DNA of 64,000 bases from Tetradesmus obliquus (taxonomy: Eukaryota; Chlorophyta; Chlorophyceae; Sphaeropleales; Scenedesmaceae), in the NCBI GenBank assembly GCA_030272155.1, contig CP126202.1, positions 3,803,501-3,867,500 of the forward strand. Direction: 5' to 3'. Both the position numbers and the translations under genes were made by a program. The notes under the pieces are model-generated. The model was not told the origin of the DNA and made no database searches. It was given only the letters and a program-made list of their open reading frames with translations. This document shows positions 22,547 to 33,662 of this stretch, piece after piece; the first letter of the stretch is position 1, and each line of letters begins with the position of its first letter.

Positions 22547-24651
22547 CGATCAGGTGGCAAGGTGAGGTGCACAGCATTAGGTGTCCCCATATAAGCCAGC
22601 AGCACAGATGCCGATCAGGAGTTGCTTGTTGCAGGCAGTCCCCTGTGGCGGCACAGGACGTTGCCAAGCACAGCAACACGGCGATTCACCACCTGGCACG
22701 CTGCATGACGCATGCGCTCACCAAGTGAAGCCGGCAGCACAGGCATACAGGGCGCGCCAGTTACAGGCAGGTGCAGCAACTCCAGACACGCAGGAAACAA
22801 CACACTGCCCTGTTCAAATCACCATCTGCTGTGCCTATGTTGAGACCCATGCTGCGCTGCTCATGCAAGCTCATGCAGGCTCATGCAAGCTGCTCACCCT
22901 TCTTCTCCGCGATCTCCACCTTGGCGTCAATCAGCACACGAGTGAGCTCTGCATGCTCATCCTGCAGCTGCTGCAGCATGGCGGCAGCAGCAGCCAGCTG
23001 CAGCGTGAGCAGGCAGAGGCAGCGGAGCAGCACGCAGGCAAGGTTAGGAACAGCACAGGCAGGTGCAGCTGTGGCCAATGCTGCACCACCTTGGGCAAGA
23101 GGGTGATGACACAGCAGATGGGCTGAAGGTCTGCTATGTGCCAGCTGGTGCAGCTGACTGCTGCCAAGCAGCATGCAGCGCCCTGCTGTTCACAGAGACA
23201 TTGCATGTTGCTGGTAAGCGGGCGAGAAGTGATCGGCGGACGAAGCATTGGGTTACGATAGTAACTGCTGTGCTACGCTGAGGCCCTGTGTGCACAGCGG
23301 GGCTGTTGTGCAGCTGCACAGACACAGGTAGTGCCTGCAGGCCGTGTCACCATACATACAGGCAAGGCACAGCACTGCCCGCATCCCAGCACACGCAGCC
23401 TTGCTGCGTAGTGCCCGCCGCACCTGCTGCTTGGCCTGCACCGAGTCTGCCTCTGCATCGTCTGCCTTGTCAATTGCCACCTTCATGTTGGTGTTGAGGT
23501 GCTGCACCAGGCTCTGCGTCACCTGCAAGGGAGCATAGCCAGCCAGCCAGCAAGCAGCACAGTCGGCACACATGCTTTGATACAATGTGCATTCGTGCCT
23601 CAGACACCTGGACCTCTGTAGGGCGTGAGTGCATTCCAGCTGCCACCAACCGAAAACAAAGTGCCGCATCTCAGGGTGCTGCTGAGCATGCAACACATCT
23701 TCAGCTGCTGTACTGCCATGCGCTACCTGCTGCATGTGCAGGGCACATCACGCCGCTTTGCTGCTGCACTGCTGCTGCACTACTGCTGCTGCTGCTGCTG
23801 TGCGCACCTGCAGGCTTGCTGCCAGCTCCAGGTTGTCAGCCCGCAGCTTGCTCAGCTCTGGCAGCAGGCAGCAGCAGCGCAGGAAACCAGACACATGCAA
23901 CAGTCGACAACAAAGGGCAGCAGAGAGGACAGCAGATTGTATATGATGTTGCAGGCAGCTGCACCTTGCTGATGCAGCGGTGACGCAGCTATGTTCATCA
24001 CTTCCTGTGGTGAGCCGTGCTGGTCGTGAACAGAATGAGTACTGCTGGCAGCAGCAGCAGCGGCAGACTACAGGAGCCGACAAACAGTAGCATGCAAACG
24101 ACAACGTCCTGAGCACCAAACCAGACCAGGCAGCCCTGATCCACAGCACTTTTACACCACTTCTACACCACGAAGAGACACGCCACACCGACAAAGCTCT
24201 GCTGTGGTCGCTTGCATAACTCATGAACAGCAAGCTGCAGCGCACATCCCACAGTAAGCTGCCGTGTCCTGGCCGCAGCAAGTTGAGGGTGTAAGCATAA
24301 GAATGCTTGTTACACTTGGTGTAACAAGCAAGTTGCGTGCTCCCGCCTCACCCTTGGCCACAGCGCCCAGGTCAGCCAGCTCCTCAGGCTTCACCTCGAT
24401 CACAGCAGCAACATGCGCCTCGCGGTCAGGAGCAGCAGCAGCAGCCGCCGCGGCAGCAGCAGCAGCATCGCCGACAGCGTCCACCTCGCCAGCCTCACTC
24501 GGGCTGCTGCGGCGCTGCAGCTGGTGCAGCAGGTCCAGCTGCTGCCCTACTGCAACCTTGCCCACGCTGAGCTCTGAGCCAGATGCGCTGTAGATGATGC
24601 CGCTGCCTGACCGGGGGTCACTTTGCTCCGACAGCAGCGGCGGCGCCTGGC

Positions 24652-24691
<40 letters not shown>

Positions 24692-27600
24692 GGGTTGCAG
24701 GTCGTTGTCGGCAGCAGCTGCAAGATCCTGCGCTGCCGCAGCTGCTGCTGCTGGCAAATAGGCCGGAACGCTGTCTGGCAGCGCCGCATCAGCTGCTGCT
24801 GCTGCTTTGGGTGCATCGGCGCTGTTAGCTGGTTCCATGTCTCCGTTTGTGCTGGGCACCTCACCACCACCACCATCAGCTGCTGCTGCAGCTGCTGCTG
24901 CGGGACCTGCTGCTGCCTGGCTATCGGAAGTTGGCAGCTCAGCAGCGGTCTGTGTAGCTGCAGTGACTGCAGCAGCAGCTGCTGGCACAACCACAGCATC
25001 AGCCTGCGTGCCCACATCCACAGACTGTGCACGTGTTGTGCTGTCGCTGCTCGCTGCTTCTCCTGCTGCTGGGTCTGCTGCTGCTGCCGTTACTGGCTGC
25101 TCTGCTGCTGCTGCTGCTGCTGCGGCGGCTGCTGCTGCTGGAGGGCTCAGTTGTGATGCCAGCAGCTGTGGCACCTGCGGGTTGACTGCAAGGAAGCCCT
25201 TCAGCAAATCCAGCAGCACATGCTGCTGCTGCTGCTGGCCGTCTGCTTCTGCACCAGCAACACCTGCTGCTGCCGCTGCTGCAGCTGCTGCTGTGTCAGC
25301 TGTGGGTGCTATCACCCCCTGCTGCTCCAGCTGCTGCAGGAACTCCCCAAACACCTGCACCAGCAGCTCCTGACTGCCCGCCTGCCTGCTGGCCTGCTGG
25401 TGCAGCTGCTGCAACTGCGACACCTCAGCAGTCACTGCTGCCAGCTGCTTCTGTACTGCAGCAGCAGTGATGGCGTCACCAGCGGCACCGCTGCTGCCAC
25501 GGGCAGCAAATGACTCCTTGAGCTGCTGCACAGATGCCAGCAGCAGCTCTGCTTCCTGCTGCTGCTGCTGCAGCTCCGCTGGTGATGCTGCTGGTGCCCC
25601 TGCAGCGCCTGCTGCTGCTGCTGCTGCTGCTGAGTCCTTCAAGTGCTGCACAGCTGCAGCCAGCTGCTGCACCTGCTGCTGCCACACACTGCTGCTGCTG
25701 TCAGGGCTGCTCTCAGCCAGCTGGTCAAACAGCTGCTGCAGTGTGGTGACGGAGCTGCTGACAGTGTCTGCCTGCTGGTCAATAGCCCTGGCATCCACCG
25801 CCTGCTGCTGCTGCAGCTGAGGCTGCTGCTGGGGCTGATCGCCTGCTGCAGCAGCTGTGTTATTGTTGAGGGCTGCTGGCAGCGCTTTGAAGGTCACATC
25901 CTGCAGCAGCAGCGGCAGCAGCCAGTAGCAGGCACAGCAGCGTGCACAACGGCATTCGATGCAGCAACGCAGGTGCATCAGGTGTACTCTGCCAAAACAG
26001 GGCAGCATGCAGGATGCGACGTGCACGCCTCCCTTACTCACATTCACTGCACCTCTCCCTACGCAACAAGAGTAAACCACCCACAATTTGCGTGTCACAC
26101 GAAGGGAACATAGCCCATTTTCGAGCCAATGACAGGCACATTGCGCAACCACCTGTGACATTAGCCATTTACTCAATCTGACCAGATGTGACTCTATAGC
26201 ACACTGGCATGCTGCACTATGGCAGCCCACCTGCAGCCGTCCCGCGTAGTTGCCCTTGAGCACCGCCACAGGCTGCAGCGGCTCCTCAACAACAGAGCCG
26301 CCGCCGATGCTGCCGCCCCCTGCTGCTGCTGCTGCTGCTGCCTCACCAGGCGCTGAGCTGCGGATGACCCTGAAGCCAGCCCCCTGGCGCACCACCACCT
26401 CCGCACTGACATTATCAGCAGGGCCCTGATGTCCTGGCGGCTTGTCTTTGTCCTGCAAGATGCTTGCTGCTGAAGCCTCCTCCTCAGATATAATGCTGTT
26501 GAAGGACTTGACCTGCCGCTGCACGCCCGCCTGCTGCTGCTGCTGTTGGTGCTGCGCCACCGCGGCGCTGTCTGCTGGGAGCTTGCTACCGCCCCCGCTG
26601 CTGCCGCTGCCTTGCTGCGGTGCGGCAGTGTCACCTAGCATGCTGCTGCTGCTGCCCTGCGCCGCTGCTGCTGCCGCTGCTGCGTCGAGCTGGCTGCCTG
26701 TTGACTGGCGGGGCGTCCTAGCTGTGCCACTGTCAGAGTCAGCGGGGCCTGGGGGGCCCTTGAACTGCAGCGGCGCGTCCTTGCCCCGGTTCTCATCCTG
26801 CAGGCAGCAGCAGCAGCATTGCCAGAACAATGTCAGCATTGACAGCAGGGCATGTGCAGTGCAAGCAAGTAACTTGGCTGTTGGATGTTACAAGCTTGCA
26901 CCTCTGCTTGTGCATCATGCTGCACAGGCCGCTGGCCAGCTTTCAGGACAACAAAAGCGCCAGCAGCAGCTGCTGCGTACTGGCCCTGCCAGCCCGCCAC
27001 CTCACACACAACAGCAATTCTGTGTCGAAACACCCAGAAACACAGTCATCTCACCAGCAGCACGGTCACATCGGCCCAGAAGGCAGCCATGGCCGGGTCC
27101 ACGTTCATGTGTGCCCTGTACTGCTTCTCCAGGTCAAGCAGGCCACTCTTCAGTGTGAAGTTCTTGGTGGTGTACGACTGCTTCAGCTCGTCGCTCAAAA
27201 ACTGCAGTATGCATGCAGCAGTCAGGCAGGCACAGCACTTTGGCTAAAATGAAATGCAGCGTGAAGTTCTTGGTGGTGTACAGCTGCACCGGCTCTCAGC
27301 TGCTGCACCTTCTTGTTGCTGTTGCTGCTGCTGCTGCTGCTGCTGCTGGCATCTGCACCACCAACCCATGACCTCTTCCAACACGCACCTGCACCTGCTT
27401 CTCCAGCTGCTGCACCTTCTTGTCGCTGCTGCTGCTGCTGTTAGTGCTGCTGCTGCTGCTGTTACTGCTGCTGCTGCTGCTGCTGGCATCTGCCCCACCA
27501 ACCCATAACCTCTTTTTTTTTTTTTTTTTTTACAACGCACCTGCACCTTCTTCTCCAGCTGCTGCACCTTCTTGTCGCTGCGCAGCGCCTCCAGCTCTCC

Positions 27601-28740
27601 CTCCAGGCTGCGGATCTTCTCGTTGAGCTTGCGTGCCACGCTGGGCCGCAGGCTGGCCTCGTCACGCGCCTGCGGCATAGCCAGGTGGTGGTGAGCAGGA
27701 GGCAGGAGACAGGCGCAGCCAGCCATGCGGCAGGCAAGCAGGAAAAGCAGTGCGGCACAAAAGCGTGCGCCGATTGCGAGGCAGTGTGCAAGGGAAGGGG
27801 CTGGCGCAGCAAGCTGCTGGAGCTGGGGCTGTTGGGACACACAGCATGGCACATGCGCTGTGCTGTTGGGACACACAGCATGGCACATGCGCTGTGCTGT
27901 TGGGACACACAGCATGGCACATGCGCTGTGCTGTTGGGACACACAGCATGGCACATGCGCTGTGCTGTTGGGACACACAGCATGGCACATGCGCTGTGCT
28001 GCCAAGCACTGCTGCTCCAGAGCAGTATGTGCAGTATGTTGAGAAGGGCAGGGTAGGTGCACCAGTGGAAAGGAACAAGCCCAGACGCACAAGGCTGGCA
28101 GGGAGCAGCATATGGAGAGCGTGCAAGGATACATATTGTGCCGTTGACACACAGCAGGCTGTATGTCCAGGGGCAGCAGGATGATGCAGCTGCTGCGTGT
28201 GGCTGGTGCAGGATGGGTTTGCTACAGCAGAGGGATGCCGTTGACACAAGCGGCACTGCTGTTGCTGAGATGAAACCGCAGCAAGTACACGGGCTTGATG
28301 CTTACGCAGTCTAGCCTATCACTGCCCTGCCATCATGACATTGCGCGCCTTGCCAGCAGTGTCTGTGCCAACTCTGTATTACATAGCTGCAGCTGCTGCC
28401 GAACGCCCCACCCTTCTTCTTGCGCTACTAGGGTTGCAAGACAGTAGCCACAGCAGCAGCTTGTATGGTTCACCTGCTGCAAATCCTCCCGCAGCTGTGC
28501 CTGCTGCTTGAGCTCATCCTTTGCAACCAGCAGTAATTGAGCATCGACTTCCACGCGATCTGATTCTGACTTGCCCTGCAGAAATCATAAGGCACTGCTG
28601 TAAGCAGCAAGCCCTTGTGCTTCTGCAAGTCCTTCATGGCTTCACAGCAGGACTAGATCGGTCTTATTAAACAGCTATACAGGCCCTTCGTGTACCTCAC
28701 AGCTGGCCTCCAGAGCCTGCAATAGCTCCTGGAGGTTCAT
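22068..28740 (-). CDS. Large low-complexity coiled-coil protein
   Basis: Ten exons, about 1075 aa, every junction in phase: 28696-28740, 28474-28575, 27541-27669, 27055-27201, 26231-26797, 24352-25900, 23808-23857, 23424-23522, 22898-22997, 22068-22507. Start MNLQELLQALEASCE. Coiled-coil segments: DAQLLLVAKDELKQQAQL, KLNEKIRSLEGELEALRSD, ELSKLRADNLELAASLQ, VTQSLVQHLNTNMKVAID and a final ELMKLLRNLRRAVENP. Between them SYTTKNFTLKSGLLDLEKQY and MAAFWADVTVLL look constrained. The two big exons are Gln/Ala-rich. C-terminus is Ser/Ala/Gly-rich. Cytoskeletal, basal-body or scaffold roles would fit coiled coils; there is no diagnostic domain. Introns around exons 3-4 contain duplicated exon ends. Confidence 0.75.
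27250..27583 (-). repeat. Duplicated exon-3 end with splice donor, plus an exon-3/exon-4 chimeric fragment
   Basis: The real exon end (KKVQQLEKKVQ, donor GTGCGT at 27540) is repeated downstream at about 27394-27425 as KKVQQLEKQVQ with its own GTGCGTG donor. Both are followed by related intron sequence (GAGGTTATGGGTTGGTGG and GAGGTCATGGGTTGGTGG). A third fragment at about 27255-27310 joins AACAAGAAGGTGCAGCAGCT to a copy of the exon-4 piece coding YTTKNFTL. Confidence 0.75.
27513..27531 (-). repeat. Poly(A) tract in sense orientation just inside an intron
   Basis: About 19 T on the plus strand, so A-rich in the transcript, nine bases after the exon-3 donor. The duplicated donor copy lacks it. 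Confidence 0.85.
27832..28001. repeat. 34-bp minisatellite, five near-perfect units
   Basis: Units start at 27832, 27866, 27900, 27934 and 27968 with TTGGGACACACAGCATGGCA. They lie in the intron between exons 2 and 3 of the coiled-coil gene. No spacers between units. Confidence 0.9.
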
Positions 28741-29637
28741 CCGGCAAAGTGGCAAGCTTCAACTTGGCCTCATGTTGGCCTCTACCAGAGCTGACACCGC
28801 TCGAACCTCTGCTACAAAGCAACTCAAATCAAAACTTAGCGTTATAACGTTTTAGATGAACGTGAACCCCGCATGTTGCTGCTGCTTGGACAGTACAACA
28901 GAGTGGACGTAGCTGATGGTTTGGAGTGAGACTGATGAAGTACGAAGAAGCTGAAGTAGTGATTGAACGAACGTGCAAACGGCGTAGTGATCAGTATGGG
29001 CCTCCTGGTCGTAACACCTGGGGTGCACATGGTCATGCAGAAGGTTGCACCTGCAGGGCTGATACAGTATGGTACAGGCGCCGCTGTGACAAGGCCAATG
29101 CTAGCACTGAATTGCTCAGCGCTACACGCTGTTGATCATACTTTGACTCGTGTCAGTTTTCCTCATCAAACGCAGTTGCTAGCTGCCGGGCTTGCACTGA
29201 GGCACGCAACGCTCGCAAGCCAGTCAGCATGAACATCACCATGCAAAGTGCACAAGGCAGCTGCTGCTCAGACATGCGGCCCTGAGGACAACGTTACTCA
29301 ACCAAATGCTTAATCAACAGCAGGATATACAGCACCAAGCAATTATACCTACACAACAGCGCTAAGCTGAGCTGCATAAACGCTGGAAGCGTTGATGCCT
29401 CAGCCAGGCAACATCTACTGGTCGAAGTCAACAGCAAACTCCTAGCCGTGCGTTCAGACAACAACCACAAGCAACTTTTATGCACGCTGCAGCCTACTAA
29501 CCCAGCAATGTACTGACAACACCCGTGTATACACACTCCTGTTGGCCTGCCAGGCCTGCCGCAGGCAGTGCCATGATGCCTTGCCAGCACTTCCCACCAA
29601 AGCGAGCAACCCATCTGCCACTACCACCCACCATCGA
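28741..29637. other. Intergenic region upstream of the coiled-coil gene
   Basis: 5' flank of the minus-strand coiled-coil gene and 3' flank of MYND gene A. Short plus-strand frames (28926-29232) are not convincing. Confidence 0.4.
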
Positions 29638-32314
29638 TTACACCTCCTGCTGCTGCGCAGGCGCCTGCCCTTGGCTGCTGCGCTGCTTGAACAGGGCGCA
29701 CACCTGCTTGTGCCCCGCCTTCCAGTAGGCCTTGTTGCAGGCAGGCCCACACAGCCGCACGCTCCTGCAGGCGCTGCACACGGTGCCCTTGCCAGCCACC
29801 AGCTGCCGCTCAGATGCATCAGCCAGGGAGGTGCAGCCAGGGTTGGCGCAGCACCAGTGCTGCCCAGCTGCAAGGTGCACACAGATACCGCTGCCCAGAG
29901 CCACCAGCTGGCTGGCTGCAGCAGCTGTTAGCGCTGCCTTCAGTTCAGCTTCAACTGCTGGCAGCCCGCGATTCTGGGAGGTGCTGCTGTTGCTACTGCT
30001 GCTGCTGCTGCTGCCTGTGCTCGGCACACGTGTGGACATTCGGCTGCGGCGGACTGCAGCCACCAGGGCGTGCTGCAGCAGCTGCTGCTGCTCCAGCAGG
30101 TCACTGGCAGACTGCTGCGCCGCTGCCGCAGCACTGCCGCTGCTGGATGGCAGTGCCTGCAAGCCCTCAGCCGCCTGCTGCAGGGCGGGGCGCACAGCCG
30201 CAACGCAGCCCAACACAGGCAATGCAATCAGTGAGAGGCACGTCTCGGGCGGGCCCACGTCCATGATGCTGGCTATGGGAGGCTTGCTGCCAGCTGCTGT
30301 CCGCTGCCCTCTCAGCGTGACGCCCTCCAGTGCCCCCTCGTGCAGCTGCAGCAGTGCCCTGCCCGCTGTGTGCATGGTGCGGCCAAGCAGCAGCAGCGTG
30401 GCAGACTCATCTGAGGAGCCGCCGTGTGTAGCTGCTCGGCTAGAGCTAGCAGCAGCGCTGCCACGGTTGCCCGAGCGCACCCTGGCTGTGTTGCTGCTGC
30501 CACTGCTGCTGCTGCTGCTGCTGGTGGAGCTGGTTGCTGTTGCGACCAACCCCACACAATGCTCTACAACTGCTTCAGGTATGCCCTGGGCCACATCTGC
30601 TGCAACTGCCTGAATCATGGCCCTGTTTGCAGCAGCATCAACGCCAGGCAGCAGCGATGCCTCCACCGCAACAGTCCCCAGTACATACACAGCTGGCACC
30701 CAGCTGCCCAGCGCTGCTGCTGCCGCCTTCAAGCAAGAGATGAACAGGCCCCGCTGTTCAGGCAGCCATTGCTGCTGCTGCTGCGTGTGGTGTGGCGCAA
30801 AGGCGCAGTGCACTGGAGCGCTCAGGAGCTGCGTGGCACACACAGGACCAGCTGCCGGAGTCCGCAGCCTTGCAGCTGCTGCTGCAGCTACTGTCCTGCA
30901 AGCGTCCTCCAACGTTGCAGCAAACACCGCAGGCTTGTTGCCACCGCGGCGGCAGCAACCGCCTCAGGTTGGCCTGCACACAGGCAGGACATGCAGCACA
31001 GATGCCAGTTGGGCGAATGATATTCAGAAACTCGTCAGAGAGTACGCATTGCCAGGGTTAAAGGCCCAACCTGCACGCAGAGTGCCCTGCACTGCACTCG
31101 CGCCCACAGCGCTGCGCTAGCGCAAACCTGCTTACTGTGCAGCAGGCTCCCCGTCGTGCTGCCCTGCAAGCCGCCTTCATGCACCACAATGAAGTGCAGG
31201 AGCCTTGCTCACCTCGTGCAAGCAGCATGAAGACCTCGCAGGTCATGCTGCCAAAGTCTGCATCGCTGCAGTTCATGGTCCTCACAATAGCAGCGACAGC
31301 AGCCTTGTCTGCAGCCAGTTGGGCGATGACTTCGGCTCTGCAGCTGCCGTGATCATCATGGTCCATCAGCCGCCTCACAACAAAGATGGCGCGCATCGCG
31401 CTGGCTTCGTCTGCTGCTGGCGTGCTGGCCAGCAGCTGCACCACATCGCAAATGAAGCCGGGCAGTGCCGCAAGCTGCCGCGCTGCTCTATCACCTGCGT
31501 GCACTGGCACTGGCTGCACCATGTGCATCAACGCTCCCAGTCCCTCCTGCCGCATCATCCAGTCGCGGCTGCTGCGCAGCAGGCCTGCAGGAACTGCAGT
31601 GATGGACAGCTGCTGCTCAGGAGACACGCTGCTGCCAGGCAGGGCCGCAAGCTTGTGCAGAGCAAAGGCTGCCTGGCAGGCATGGGAAGCGATTGTGCGC
31701 GTGATGGCAGTCCTGCTTTCACCCGTGCCTGCCGCGCGCACAACCCGTAGCAAGCCTGCAACTATGGCTGGCTCTGCTGCCATGCGCTGCGCTGCTGCGC
31801 TGTGTTTCATCAGCTCCTGGCCTGTTTGCACAGCGAACTGAAGATCTGAGCTCGCAGAGCCACTGAGCTGCAGCAGGTGTGCCAGGGCAGGCAGCATGCC
31901 AGGCTGTTCTGTGATCTGCTGTGCAGCCTGCTCGCCTGCTGCTGCCAGCAGCGACAGCAGCGAGGCCGCCAAGCTAGGCAGTGCTGTGCCTGGCCTTTGC
32001 AGCAGCTGCTGTAGTGCTGATAAGGCAGAGGGCTGCTGCAGCATGGCTAGGCGAGCAGCCATAGCCTGTGCAGTGCCTTGTGGCGATCCACCAGTGTTGA
32101 TGGTCATCTTCAGAAGGTCACGCACTGCAGCTTGCTGCTCTGATTCACTGCCATCCTGAATGGCTTGCTGCAGGCGCTGCAAGCGCCTGGAAACTTGTTC
32201 GTTTATGCTTGTACGTACATAGGTGCGCGATGCGGCTGCTGCCGCTGACATGATGCTGATGCTGTCAGCAGCCTCAACAGTGTGGCTTCTGCTGCTGCCT
32301 CGGGGGTGCTCCAA
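29638..32314 (-). CDS. Armadillo-type repeat protein with C-terminal MYND zinc finger (copy A)
   Basis: Two exons, about 808 aa: 31213-32314 (donor after FMLLARG) and 29638-about 30962. Exon 1 is an alpha-solenoid of armadillo-like repeats (ALQQLLQRPGTALPSLAAS, QPGMLPALAHLLQLSG, ALHKLAALPGSS). Exon 2 carries WLPEQRGLFISCLKAAAA, GRTMHTAGRALLQLHEGA and the MYND finger CCANPGCTSL, CSACRSVRLCGPACNKAY, WKAGHKQVCAL, with the expected CxxC/CxxC/CxxxC/HxxxC spacing. MYND fingers bind proline-rich peptides; in algae such genes form large families of unknown role. The exon-2 acceptor is uncertain: the CAG homologous to copy B (after 30974) gives the wrong frame, so a CTGAG six codons on is used here. 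That may mark a frameshift. Confidence 0.75.
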
Positions 32315-33662
32315 GGAGCATGCCAGCGGCCTGCACAGTTCAACAGTCTTTTGTAATGAGCGCAGTCCCTGGTTGTGTTATGCACTGTGTGATCGTGGCA
32401 TGTGATGCTGGTTGCAATAAACCAATCGGTGCAGGCTCACTCCGAACTTAGTGTGTCGAAGCAGACAGCCCTCACATGTTATGACGGTGCTCACCGCGAA
32501 ACAAAAGCGTTGCAGTGAAGCAACAGGCACCTGTTCACGCAGGTTTACGAAAGATCATGCGTGCTTCTGCAGCTGAAGTTGCCTGCAAAATTTGGTCGAA
32601 TGACGCCACTGGGCCGACTGCAGGCGTTGAAGTTCTGTAATTTGTTGTCCAACATGCTTTACGAGCAGCAGACAACCACTGCGGCGACGGGCCAGAAGGT
32701 GACATCCTAACGTTGGACAGGACGAACACAGGTGCTGCACAACCAGCGCCCGCGTACAACTCCAATACCGCCGATTCGTGCATGCGAAAGCCATTTTGCT
32801 GTCCATTGACTGCTGTGAAAGCATTGCTCCCTGACCTGAACACCCCAACCGCCTTCATCGCGATTAGGATATCCCAAGCTGCCCCTACTAAATCACGCAC
32901 TCCACACATTGCCTTTGTTGTTCTTCGAGTCTGGTTGAACTTTTTCCAAAAGTCCAAGTTAAAATGCCCCAAGACCCATCTGCTGGCTCCTTCCCGTCAG
33001 TGCATCTACAGCCTCTGCAGAAGCAGCAGGCTGCTTCCTGTAGTGTAAGTGTAACGGCTGCCCTGTGCATGGTTTGCCAGTGCACGCAGCCTCAGCAACG
33101 TGGCACAGTATACTGTGCGAGCATTACGTAATGCTGGTTGACCACGAATATGCAAGTTGGGCCGCAAACATCTCGATACTGCACGGGGAAGTTCACGCTG
33201 ACTGGCTGGTGCACGCCACGTGTGTTACATGCTTGTGGCCACACATAACTGCCTAAGCCAGAACATCAATCCCAGCCAGAAATCCCTGTGCAACAAAGGT
33301 CACCAGATTTGTGCTTACTGCTGCCACTGTATCTTTACTGCCAGTTGGTCCAGGACCAACGCAACCGCACATTCCCAGTATTGGAGCATCCATAGTCAAT
33401 CGCTGATCAGGCCCTATGCATGCCAGTACTGCAGCACAGCAGTATTTTATTGATGCCTGTGCACATTGTACAACATTCTGTTGTTGGGTCCGCAACGCAC
33501 CTTGCTGTCATTCTCATAAACCTTAGAAACGAATCAGCCCTTGGCAGTCCTTAACCTGTCACTGCACCTGTGCCGCTGCCTGCATAAAGCTGTGGAGCTG
33601 CTTGAACAGCGCAAGGCTGCAGCATTAGCTTTGCGCTCCATGCAACTAGCACCCACCACTTA
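32315..33662. other. Spacer between MYND genes A and B
   Basis: Holds the 5' flank of copy A. A 145-codon minus-strand frame at 32535-32972 (MGHFNLDFWKKFNQTRR) is not low-complexity and could be a small gene or exon, but it has no recognised relative and no splice context. Confidence 0.35.

Noticed and set aside
23253..23735. 160-codon minus-strand frame in the coiled-coil gene
   Set aside because: Only 23424-23522 has splice sites and the right phase; the rest is intron.
24221..26839. 872-codon single frame
   Set aside because: It contains an intron (25901-26230) that happens to be open; the splice sites and phase at both ends support two exons.
27832..28001. Five regular repeats resembling a CRISPR array
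   Set aside because: The 34-bp units abut without spacers, lie in an intron of a eukaryotic gene and have no cas genes near; a minisatellite.
32535..32972. 145-codon minus-strand frame of normal composition
   Set aside because: Tempting, but no similarity, no splice sites and no signal; left as a note in the spacer entry.
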